Assembly: GCA_950022655.1 (NCBI GenBank)
Contig: OX465581.1
Coordinates: forward strand, 107,057,125-107,121,124
Length of the DNA stretch: 64,000 nucleotides
DNA from: Alentia gelatinosa
Lineage: Eukaryota; Annelida; Polychaeta; Phyllodocida; Polynoidae
Direction: 5' to 3'
Made by a program: the position numbers and the translations under genes. Under the pieces are notes generated by a model. It did not search any database, was not told the origin of the DNA, and saw nothing but the letters and a program-made list of their open reading frames with translations. Of this stretch, positions 14,030 to 27,100 are shown piece by piece. Within the stretch, counting starts at the first letter, position 1, and the number at the start of each line of letters is the position of its first letter.

Positions 14030-14350
14030 ATCCAACATCGGTCTGACCGCCCTCCCTCCCTCCCCTACCCCAACCCCTACCTCTCCTGCCCCAGCCCCTC
14101 CCACTACACCCCACCCCCACACCGGTCATGTTGTGCAGCGGGTGATTACTTCCCTGACAGCTGACGGATTAGAACAATCACACTCATTTCCTGCGCTTGT
14201 TAGTGGGGCCGGTCCACGCCCTCGGCGGCCACTTGCCGACCTCTGCGCCCTGCTCCATGGTGACTGCTGCTGGACGTTGGTGACCGCAACCCGCAGAAAT
14301 TAAATCACAAGATACCTATCTGTCCTCCAGGGTCTGTCCCCAAGACTGGA
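14030..14350. promoter_or_regulatory. GC-rich island with clustered factor motifs
   Basis: A C-rich lead is followed by a compact block in which CTGACAGCTGACGGATTA and ACAATC occur within about 30 bp (near 14155-14182). These resemble a Meis/Pknox half-site, an E-box (CAGCTG), a bicoid-type GGATTA and a Sox-type ACAAT. Such density is typical of developmental enhancers, but function is inferred. No coding frame is seen. Confidence 0.35.
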
Positions 14351-14595
14351 GGTGCGCACGCTAATTGCTTTTCTTTTTTTATTTATTTCCCTAGAGAATT
14401 TGGGTAAATATTATTTCGCAATGTGAGGTCAAATCATCATATGCTTCGAAATAAGTTTCTTAAATGTTCATTCAGTATTAATTATTTAGAATCTGTCATA
14501 ATAATCTCATTTACCATCAGAAATCCATGTCATAACACGTTTTGCATGTTAAAATCATAGTGAAATGGCGAACTAGTATTTTGGCATTATCTGGA

Positions 14596-16500
<1,905 letters not shown>

Positions 16501-17240
16501 AAAAGGCGACATGGCTGGACATAGCAAGACCACAGATGGACATGGCTAGACATGACAGAAACTGGACGGGGAGACCACAGCCTGACAAAGATTGGCAGAG
16601 GCACGATGGGGTGAAGGGGTGGGAAGGGGGCAACATCCAACCTTTAAACCCCACCCACCTACTCCTCCTACCCCACACCACCCTGTATCCCACCGCCAGT
16701 AACCCGAGCGGCCAATGGCGTCGTCGTCGAAAGGGGCCAAATATTGTCGCTGCAGCGGGCGCCATAAATCAGAGCGTCATGCACGTGGGATTCGGCGGGA
16801 TGATTAATTAAGATGATTACAGTAATTACGGGCATCGATATTATAAACACAAGGCGTTCTGGGCAGATCCATCGTGGCGGCGGGGAGGCGCTCTGACACC
16901 CGCTCATAAATCCCGCGAGCAGGTCCTGGCGGCGAGCAGCTCGTAACGACCCGCGCCCCGCCAGTCGCCCTGTAATACGACCTGCTCCTGTTACTCACAG
17001 GAGGAAAGCCCTGCAGGAAGCCCTCCTCCTCCCCCACCGCCACCGTTCCCTGCCGCCGACACGTAAAACGCATCCTGCGCCCGGCACACAGCCGACATCC
17101 ACCCCGGCCAGCTCATGCAAATACGCCACGATGTGTGGGAAGTGTGGTGGAGTGGACCTAAACTCTACAGTAAAGCGAGCCGATGTTCTGCCGCCGGGTT
17201 CTCTCCGTCTCTGGTGACGCTCCACAAGAAGTGCACTCCC
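16501..17240. promoter_or_regulatory. GC-rich island with Hox/Pbx-, Pou- and CSL-like motifs
   Basis: One of the richest islands. It holds CCATAAATCA (16762-16771, the complement of the Pbx/Hox-type TGATTTATGG), GATTAATTAA near 16802, TCATAAATC near 16904, the octamer-like ATGCAAAT near 17115 and GTGTGGGAAG (CSL-type GTGGGAA core) near 17132. These sit in conspicuously GC-rich surroundings. Overlapping open frames on both strands have no recognisable product. I infer a cis-regulatory module, not exons. Confidence 0.4.
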
Positions 17241-19050
17241 CACATGCTCCTCCCCTCCCTCCCCGAACCATAGAAGACTTGTCATTTATTTTCGATTTTA
17301 GGGATGGCAAATGTGGAATGCTGGTGAGGATGAAAGGGGAGGGGACGGAAGGGATCGGAAAAATGTTATCTGCTCATTTATTTATTTATTTATTTCCACT
17401 CCCTAGCTCATGCAGCTCCCAATGACAATGCCCCCTGTCTTGTTTGATACTCCTGCAGGAAAAAAATCCCAGCTTGTTTAGACTCAGCGGGTGGGAGGAG
17501 CGTTGAGTGAGTGGGGAGGGGGGAGGTGGGAGGGTGGTTAGATGCAGTGAGGACTGTAAGCTGCAGACACAACCCCTCCCCCGTCCACAAATCGAAAGAC
17601 GCCTGATTCCAGCTCGTTTCTGTTAATTGTTTCCGTTGTCGTTTTCTATTCGAGGAATTGTCCAGGAAATCAGACAAAGGATGGTAATTGGCGGCTCGGG
17701 TGGCTGCGGCGAGGGTACTGGTGACTGTAGGTGGCTGTTGGTGGCTTGTGGGGGGTGGCTGTGGGGGTGGTGGGGGGTGGGGAGTGGGCCAGCATTGCCG
17801 TTATCATGTGACGCGCATGGGACAAAGGTATCATGTTAAAGCGAACTCTGTAGATGTGGCTCTATCTCATTTAAAGGACAGCATCGCCATCAATCACACC
17901 AAGCCTGATGTGAAACCCGTGTCAGCTCAACAGTTATGCGATACTCCTGTTATTCTAGTTTTTTCCGACAGGCGAGGTTCTTCAGTCTACACAATTTTCT
18001 ACCGTGTCAAAATAAAAACCAAATAAAAAATGCCAGATCTTTAAAAGCTGTGAATGCTTTTTTTCTAGCTGTAAAATCACTGGGGTCCATAGAGGCAATG
18101 ACCTCCTCGAGCTGTCTGTGTCAGTTTTATGCATGGCAGTGAGGTAGAGGTCGTGATGCAGGCAATATGGCAATTATAGGCAATCGCAGTCGACTCACTG
18201 TATTCCCCAGGGGTGACCCTACTCTTGTTTTTTTTGTTATTTTCCTCTCCTGAATTCATTGTCTTTTCGAAAATGGATCCCTCATTTGGTCTCCAACCGA
18301 GACGGACAGCCTACCTCTGGAGTCGATTGTTAAACGTTTATTATCTGTGGTTTTACGTAAGCGGCGGCTTGCGACCCCCTCCTAGTGCACTAGGGTAACG
18401 CTACGTGGCTCTGATGGCAACGTTTTTGAAGTCACTGATCCGTATCATTCCCCACCACACCCACCAATCTACGTGACGTGCTGTTACCCCATGATTACAG
18501 AAGCCAGCAATGAAAAGCAGGGTGACTGCGGATGTGGGGTTGAAGCCACTGCTAGCGGTGGGCTTTTGTTCTCAAGGCGTTTAATTCGCTTTCCCATTTG
18601 AGCACTTCTTTTCATCAAGCAATGCGATCAGGAGAGTTGGAAGGAGGATTATGCCGCTGTCGTGGTGAAGCCAACAAAAGTCTTATTGTAATCATGCCAA
18701 GGCACAGATTGGGGTTTTAGTTGGTTGGATGCTGGGAGAGGAAGGGGGGGGGGGGGGAGTGGGTGGTGTTGGTGGTGGGGATGGGGAGCCAGAGATAAGG
18801 GCAGCCATGCTGGGATCCTCGAACAAGATCAGCGTCCTTGTAGCGCTTCATGCCTACTTCCGCCATGTTTAGATGGACCGGGCTGGTCCAGAGTAGTAAG
18901 GCCGCTCAACAAAGTCCACCTTGAGCAAACCTTTCCAGGGCAGTTCTTCTCCCTACTCCTCCTCCCACCTCTCCTCCACCCCCACCATCCCCGCAGGCCT
19001 AACCTGGCCTTTCTGTGCACCCTGGAGTTAATGCGGGGACGCATTGTGGG
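17241..19050. other. Intergenic with G-rich, quadruplex-capable tracts
   Basis: Contains a short (TTTA)n run near 17378-17397, a G-rich tract at about 17695-17790 and another at about 18735-18800 that includes a G run of about 16. Both G tracts have more than four closely spaced GGG runs on the plus strand, so they could form G-quadruplexes. No gene is supported. Confidence 0.5.
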
Positions 19051-19560
19051 ACAGTGAATGGCCACAGCGCCTGCTGATCAGATAAAACGCGCGTAACCCC
19101 AACCGGCTAGTTACTGCGACCCGCCGCTTCCTGCGGCCCCCCTGCCCAAGCGTCACCCCTCTCCTTCCCCCGCCCACCTCCCATCCGCCACAGAAAGACC
19201 GGCGCCAATTCAATAAGGCACCGGAGGAACACTGGAGGCACTCGGCTAGCAACGGCGCCTAATTCCCGACCAGCTCCGGGTTATGATCGAATTTGTGGCC
19301 GGCTTACAGGAGGCAAATTGAATAGAAGATTCCTCCGGTGAAGATTGTGTGGGGCTTTGTGGGCGGGCAAAGTAGGCCGTGTAGTTTTAATGGGGAGAGG
19401 TCAGCTATTCTCGGGTGAAGGTCGACCCGCCGGCCATACGCAGATGTGGCCGAAGGCAGACGCAGGGAGTCGGTTGGTCGGTGGGTGAGGCTGGGCTGGA
19501 GTCTGAAGGCTGGATGGAAGGGAATGGTGGATCTCGGAATGGTGTGTGTGTATAGGGGGA
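19051..19560. promoter_or_regulatory. GC-rich island
   Basis: GC-rich block with CGGCGCCAATTC near 19201 and several CCGG/GGCC words. The open frames (for example 19446-19643 plus, 19405-19632 minus) contain no recognisable domain. Possibly regulatory, on composition alone. Confidence 0.25.
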
Positions 19561-21650
19561 GAGCAAACCATTTTGTAAAAGTATATTGTGACAGACCACT
19601 TCCAATAGATATACCATTGGGGAGTCATGCATATCATGGATAAAAGTATGAAATATAAATCCATCGATGAAATCTATTTTGCGGATCTAGCATGTATATG
19701 TTTCTACCCACTATACATATTAGCATGGTCGAGTACATTCCTGATGGGAAGCATTGCACGCGACAGGGAGAGTAGGGGACATAGCATTTATTGTAGGTCA
19801 TATGTTTATTCATCACCACTATTATCGTTCAACGGTTTGAGAAAGTCACGTAATTGAATACTACAAGTTTTGAAAAATGTTTTATTTATTACATATTGTT
19901 GGGGATCCGGTTCAATTTCGCCTGACAACAACATGATAGATAGCAAGCATTTTACATATATGTTGGACACTTGAGTTTAAGATGAAACCCATACATTTTG
20001 ATAAATCTCTTTGATCTGGTATGTCCTGCATATACCAAATCCCCATTTTTGATTAGTTTGCTCAGTCAAAAGTAAACTTCCAAAGGCAATATCCGCCCAT
20101 TTTAGGAACATAAATTCTCATTGAGTAAAAGAAAAAGCAAAAAAGGCCAATTCCCCCAAACCTGTCCGAATATTTGACCAGTATTCTGCTCGAATTCGGT
20201 GGAGGCTAAAAAAAAATGTGCACGTGACAGGGTACTTCCGGTGGGTCACGTGGGTGGGGCGGGCAGACATGAGCCGGCCTAAAAACCGTGGATCAGCCTC
20301 ATAACCGATCGCCGACCCGTGCCGGAAAGATTGTCGCGGCAATCAATTTGTTTAGGATTTGGCGGCCGGGGTCGAAACACTGACCAATATCCGGCTGTGG
20401 TCGGGCGACGATGGCGGCAGCGACGGCGGTTGGGGGAGTGGGGGAGGTGGGATGGCATTCGGGGTGTAAAGAGTAGGAGGCGGCAGAGTGGAAGGGGAGA
20501 CCATGCAGTAGGGGGTGGGAAGGGGTATCTGTGGGCTCACAGGAGAGGTGAGTGACACGAGCGATGGTTGAAGCAGAGTGCAATTAGACCGAACCAGAAC
20601 GGACATTTTCCACGATCCGCGCCACAATTGGTCACCTGGGGATCTCTGCATCTCAGTCGCTATGTGGCCAGGTGATTGGGAATATAAAGCGAGGCAGAGG
20701 ACAATTTGAAAGGAACAGAAATTATCTTGAGTTAAAAAAAATGAAAACCTATACATGGATTTAATATCCATGGGCAAATGGACATGCGGTAGATTCTGGA
20801 TTCCACCAGAGTCTTATCTAGATGCTAATTCTCATTGATATCGAAAAGGTGATTCTTGTAAAAAATACACGATATTAAGCAGTAGATGACACTGAAGTGT
20901 GGATATTCAGAAGTAGACAACAATACGATACAGACTTTACTGAACAGTATAGAAAAAAACAAAAGAGAAAATGGAATAAGGAATTCAGCAGAGAAACGTT
21001 AGGAGTGGATAACCATCTTCGGAGATGATGGCTTTAGAAAAGAGAGAGATTTTTGAATGGCCTGATGGGGGTTAATAAAGCTAAGGGTAATGTGGACAGG
21101 CCACAAGAACAATCTCCCAGCAGATGTCCCAATGTCACGTGTCAGATCATTTTTCCAGCATCCTTTACTTCATGTTCACTTCAGATCCTCCGCAGACCAG
21201 TAGAAAAGTCACCACCCCTCCTGCAAAAAAGGACTCAATGTTTATCTGTTTATGAACTCTCCAGACCAGTAGCTACATGGTATGCTATCACTTCATGCTG
21301 CTACTATTTCCAAGTTACCATAACATCATATTCTTGTATCTCTTTTTCTCTGGTTGTGCAATCAATCCTAATTGAAAATATGAAATATCTCTAGAGCATG
21401 AATCTTTTCCACGATAGTCATTATGGAAAGGAAATGATATCTATATTTTTGATGCATGTAAATGTATATACTTGTTACTTGAAACTCGTATTATGTACAT
21501 CTACAACAATGCCTCAGGGTAAAGGCAACTGATTGGTTATTATGGCTAACTGGACCTACACAAGCACCACCCTCAGCATGGTGAAAATGTAGGACTTGGT
21601 CGGGACTTTGTCTTTTTCTGACCCAAAAACTAGAGGAGCCATGGGAGGAA
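19561..21650. other. Intergenic with a GC-rich island at 20216-20680
   Basis: AT-rich flanks around a GC-rich block. The block has ATGGCGGCAG at 20411 (YY1-like) and a CACGTGAC box at 20221. Long overlapping frames in the block occur on both strands and show no domain. No gene is called. Confidence 0.4.
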
Positions 21651-22400
21651 GGATCATGACTAGTTGAAGCTTAGTCGGGGTGGGAGAGAGGCCTGGAGGG
21701 ACCTGCTTATCAGCCTGCCCTCACGCCTCAGCCGTGAGATGGTGGCTTGTTAGGTCAGCGCTGAAGGGGTAGGGGTGGGTTTGCGGGATATAACGGGACA
21801 GGGCGTGGCAGTAGGGGCGGGGGTCTGCAGGTTTTTGATAGAGCCCCAGCTGATGGTGTTGTTGATACACGAGGAAAATTAGTCTGGATCCCGAGTGACC
21901 GGCAGAGATCAGTGGTGGCCAGGGCTGGGTGCGGGTCGACAGCGTGCGAGGAGCCCAGCTCAACTGTATCGCGCTGGACCCATCACTCAAACCTTAGCTT
22001 TTTGGCGTCTGCCACCCCCACACCTGGATATGATCAGAGGTGGGCAAGGCACGCTGACTGGGTAGAAGGCTGATTAACAGACACCCCTCCCTCCACACAC
22101 ACACCTCCATGGGGATCTCGAAAACCCTGGGGACCAAACCTGATAGCCAACGCAGTGCAATCCGCTGGTGACCATCAGGCGAACTGGGGCAGAGCGTGGT
22201 TTGCCGGGTACCGCGGGTATGACCGGACGCCATCTTCCATTTGGTTACGGCCATGGACAATGCCTCAGGGATGCCCTCTGCTGAGCTGCCGGGGCCTGAT
22301 AGCAAACCCGTGCGTTAGGGTCGACATGAAACCAGGACTAAGACTATGGACACCCCTCTATCAGGAATCTCTCCACCCCTCTCAGAAGTAGTGTGTAAGT
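21651..22400. promoter_or_regulatory. Long GC-rich island
   Basis: About 750 bp of GC-richer sequence. ACGCCATCTTCC (YY1-like) lies near 22228. Short frames occur on both strands with no recognisable protein. Candidate regulatory sequence only. Confidence 0.25.
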
Positions 22401-23220
22401 GTGTGATTCGATGTGTGTTGAGGTGGGGGAGGGGTGGATATAGAAACGCCATCTACCGGAAGGACGACTCCACTATAATCATAAAATAATAATTTAGGTT
22501 TTACAGAGTGATTTTCAAGAATGAAATTATGATCCCAAAGATGTGTAGGTTCTAAGCTGATGAACATGTGCATCTCGCATCTTGCTAAGATAAGGGTAGT
22601 AGCAGACGTTATATAGATTGATCGAAAGCAATGTTAAATCTATGAACATTAACAATATGAAAATCAGAATTTCTGAAATAGAAATCGTTTATATAAATAC
22701 AGAGTGTAGTAAGAAATATATACGTACATTTTTAGAACTAGAATAACATTTCAATACAATATACATATAGTTATTCTATAATTCTTTGATTAACTCTCAT
22801 AAATGATCAAATATGCTGTTAGGGTGAGCAGTTCCTTCTTAAACACTAATATTATGATTGAGGTACATTATCTATTTTCAATCTATATCTGTAAATTCTA
22901 ATCCATGAATCTATAAACCTTAAAAGTTCCCCCGATCTCCTGATGCACTACAATGCAAAAATTGTAAATGATCTGGAACCTCTATACAGAGATAAATGTC
23001 TAGGCTAGGCACATCAGATTGCATCGTAATCGGTTTTTAGGTACATCATAAAGCCTATCGTAGACAATTTGGAGCTCAGTGGCCTTACATGTAGAAGAAA
23101 TGACTGGGTTATGATTAACTAATGTCAACAAGAAACACAGGCAATAATAGCATGTAACCAATCTGTGATCAGGTCATGTGATCTCCGTGTGGTCACATGT
23201 CGCCTCCTTCGACTGACAAT
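22401..23220. other. AT-rich intergenic sequence
   Basis: AT-rich and stop-dense. I see no gene or delimited repeat. Confidence 0.6.
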
Positions 23221-23610
23221 TAGTGCCTATCAATAATGAGTATTCCTAGGCCTGACACCAGGGGGCGCCATGATCACAGGCCCGTCATGGCGGCGGCACT
23301 GACGTGCCATATGCCCCATTACACCTATCACGGCTGCAAACAAGGCCCTCCTGCCCGGAACCAGCCTGCGGCTCTGACGCATGCGCACGCCGAGCACTGT
23401 CCGGATGATAAATGGCGCACTAATTTGCTAACATGTTTGACCAGTAATAAGCGGGTTGCATGGCTCAGCATAATAATCTGGGCGCTAACGGCCTCATCCT
23501 TGTTGTCCGTGCAAGGCATACGTGAGCCTCTGGGACCCCTGATCATTTTCACTGGCAGGGACATCTATAAGGACATTTATGGCGGTGGTGATCATTCAAG
23601 GGTGGTATAA
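23221..23610. promoter_or_regulatory. GC-rich island with a CTCF-like core
   Basis: Carries ACCAGGGGGCGCCA at 23257-23270, matching the core of the classical bilaterian CTCF motif exactly over ACCAGGGGGCGC. The 5' extension of the motif is poor. ATGGCGG words lie at 23287 and 23579. TGATAAATGGCGC near 23406 is Hox-like. The open frame 23236-23610 has no known domain. A candidate insulator or enhancer. Confidence 0.4.
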
Positions 23611-24560
23611 TGCATCCGAGTGTTTTATTCAGACCTTTATTGATTATGAATAGGCGCTTTTATATGGGAATATTCTACAAACTTTGGAAATCAAAGATAT
23701 GATACTATCCAAACCAACAAAATACCCAAATTTTATGCTGGGAAGAATATGTTAACAGGGTTAAATGTTCCTCAGATATATGCCTCATTTCTATTTTTTT
23801 TTAATTCAAAAAATAGACGTCGCACAATCGCTTCATATACAGATGCGTACTTCCTTGTACATGTAAAAAAATACATAAGTTGGAAATAATGGGTTCACTT
23901 GGAGTATATTAACTTATTCAGTGTTCGTATTTAAGGTTGGAGTTCTCTTTTGTATAGCATTTTCCAGCTGGTCATTTGACACAGTCTACAAATGTCATTT
24001 TCATGTGTAAAATTTGTTTCCGATTACTGTCATGATAATCCAAGTTTACTCCTTGAACAACAAAGTGGGCAAAAGAAACGAGAACAAGGAAAAGGCTTAT
24101 GCTTTTCCCAATGTTCTTAATAATATATTGAATAGTATGTGTAAAAAAATAGGAATAAGATACATTCATAACAATGAGTGAATTGACAAAAGTATGAGAT
24201 AATACTACATTGCAGGTAATAATATTACACTTTCTCAATATAAGTCCTTTGCATTTTAGTGAAGTACATGTGTGAGTGATCTGGCTAGATATTTTTCTTT
24301 GTACGGATGGTCTACTGAAGAAAATGTTCAAATTACTGCTAGCCTCTTTCGGTGTTCATAAAGAAAATGTTAGACTTGACATGGGTTTTACATCATGAAC
24401 AAAACTAAAGCAACATCACATTTAAACGTGACAGTCAGACGTGGCCTTGTGCGTAACGCTACCACAATCACATTTAAACGTGTTGGATCTTTGAAGCTTC
24501 CCATGCCATATTCATATATCTGCTCCGGATTCTGTACATTACAATTGTAGATACGAAACT
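23611..24560. other. AT-rich intergenic sequence
   Basis: AT-rich, no gene. A 16-bp word (ATCACATTTAAACGTG) occurs twice, near 24412 and 24466, a small local duplication. Confidence 0.55.
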
Positions 24561-26819
24561 ATTCAAGTGGGGACCAGATGTACGTCAGATGTACGTCATC
24601 AAATCCGAGGCATTCACTGAGTGACGGCCAAAAGCTGCCTCCCTGCGAGATTCTGCAGCGGGGGTGCGTTGTTATAGATCAACACTGACACATCACGGCA
24701 GGTGGTGGCACAATTACAAGACAAATACTAATCCCCTTTATACGTTTTTCTGTTAACCTTTCCAGTTCCCGGCATCGGTACCAGGTGGCACAGTGGTCGA
24801 TACCAGAGCGAGGCTGATACGAAAGGGAGGCTACGTCCATGCCTGCTGGTTCTGGCACTGAGAAACAAATGTGGAAATGAAAACAGCATCATCGGGAAAC
24901 GTGTGTGTTTGTGTGTCAGTGTGTGGATGGGAGGTGGGGGAGTCATGTCTCGGGCGATCGGTGGAATGGGTTTTGAAGTGCCTGGTCATTTTGGGGGAAT
25001 TTCTTCTGGTGTGAAGGACAGAAAATCTGGGTGGCTTTAAGAGTCACGACAAAACATTTAAATTGGCAATATCTGCCTGTTCCACGTAGTGTCTTCGCAG
25101 TGGGCGGTCATGAGGTAAGCTTCTGAGGAGGAGGGTGTATGGGTGTGGGGGTGTGGGGGTGTGAGGGTGTGTGGGGTGTAACCCATTCTTCCCTGCGTCT
25201 CGGTCGTCAAGACGAAAACATAAAAGTTGATGTGTTTTTTCTTCATCGCCTCTTTGTAACAAAAAACCCACATCCTGCTATTTGCATTATAGAGCCTATG
25301 CATCGTCTAAGGATACATGTCTTTATTACCAGCCGTAGCTGTATATCAATCCGGTGGAAGAACCCACGCGATGCTTCTCCCTCTTTTGTAATTTTTTCTC
25401 CCCGCACACGTGTAGAAGTTATAGTCCCCACAGGAGTGAGTGCGAGGAACAGAATTACGACCTCCGCCAAGCTTAGACGACCCAACAACCGTCAGGAAAC
25501 GGATGAGCTTCCGCCGCACTCACGCACCTTGGACTAATTTACCAAATCCCCACCATCTGCCTGCCAGCCGCCATGCTCGCAGGACGGGGCACTGTCCATG
25601 AGGTTCCAATTAACGCCTGGCATCTTGAACCCTCTTACATTTGCGATCGACTAGCTACATGGTCGTTCTCTCACCGCCGATGCATAAATCATGCACCTGT
25701 ATCACAGCAACCCCCCTTCCCCCCCCCCCCAACACACACACACGCACAACGTCACTCCATCTAACGGTTTAGCGTTTGCCATTATCCGCTAGCCCACTCC
25801 CACACCCCCCAGACACACACACAAATAACAAGACAAAGAATAAAAACATCTTATCATGTGACGTTTGTTGAGTCAAATGAACAATGGGGAAATTGAAAAC
25901 GCGATGCTCTTCAATGTTTTCATATTACATTTAGAGATGTTATCGAACCCCACTCCATAGTATCCTTTACAGCAACGTATATATATAACATTAGAGATCA
26001 TATTGGGTGCTTGCACATAACTTGATGTAAAAGAAATGAATTTGGAAAATTGCTAGATAGTAGAGACTAGCTTAGATGGGTGATATGACATATACCATTG
26101 TTTGTGCTGCATCGTTAGGGGTTTGCCTCGACCCCCAATCACCCCTATGTGGACTCGCTACCACGGGGTGGCAGGGGACCCGGAAATGAAGGCAGCAGCA
26201 GACGGATTTGTGTGGATGATTGGACAGGAAATTACCAAATACTATTCGGTCTGCGTCCACCTATAACCGACATATATCCGGTATTCTTTTTGATTCATAC
26301 TTTTTGTTTCGGTTTGGGGGTTGCAGGACTCTCAGGAGTAACTCCCAGAACTACAAGTCCCAACCCCTGGGGCCCAATCGCGCTATGGCGGAAAGTCGTA
26401 GGACTAATGAAGATTCCCCATTTCTTGTGTGGTGTTTTATTGAGCTGATGGGGTGGGGTTTGTGGCTGCAATCTGGATTACGCTGACAGACATTGAGTCT
26501 TTCCACGTTGCAGGGATTGGGATCCTTTCTTGCTCGTTTTGTAGCAGACGACATTTGGTATGAATGCATTTTGATTCGTGGAGATCTGGGCGCTGCATCA
26601 AAGTAGATTCTCGTTTGAGATTGCGCGAGTCCATACGTCGGCCAATTTGTGATCAGAAGGGTCCACAATGATAATCAGACGGGAAAAGGATGGTTAGGCA
26701 TGGGTTACGGAAATGATGGGGCTGGTGGGGTAGGACAGGCGGGTGGGTGGGTGGGTGGAGGAGGCTTATCAAAAGGGCCAGGACCTAGCTCAAGAATCCC
26801 GCTCCCGCCAGGGTGGGCC
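24561..26819. other. Intergenic with GC-rich patches
   Basis: GC-richer patches lie at about 24580-24720 (with a doubled AGATGTACGTC word) and 25080-25800. GCATAAATCA, a near-match to the Hox/Pbx-type word, is at 25682-25691. A CCGCCAT word is at 25568, ATGGCGG at 26385, and a C run followed by CA repeats near 25720-25750. Open frames here overlap on both strands and match nothing I recognise. Confidence 0.4.
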
Positions 26820-27100
26820 AACATCTCGACGATCCAGAGATCTATACGAGGCCGCTACTGTCACATAGACAAAGCCGGGGCGGCCATATTGGCGGCCGAT
26901 TTGAAGAAGATGGATCGTTGCGAGGGCCTAAAACAAAAGAAGCATTGAAGAGGCTCATGTCAGGCCGTCCCCGTGCTCTGTGGGCTCATTGAGGCTGCGT
27001 TCGGCGAATGACGCGCCCTTTTGGCGCGGATTTCGGTGATCGTCTGCTCGCCGTCATGTCACCGTCAGGGATGATTGATTTGGCGCGCTAAAACAGCACG
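26820..27100 (+). promoter_or_regulatory. Candidate promoter/enhancer with paired E2F-like sites
   Basis: Two copies of TTTGGCGC, a perfect TTTSSCGC E2F-type core, lie on the same strand at 27020-27027 and 27079-27086. Upstream, near 26881, is a near-palindrome, GGCCATATTGGCGGCC, overlapping a YY1-like word. Paired E2F sites are typical of cell-cycle promoters, but no transcript start or downstream gene is visible. Confidence 0.35.
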
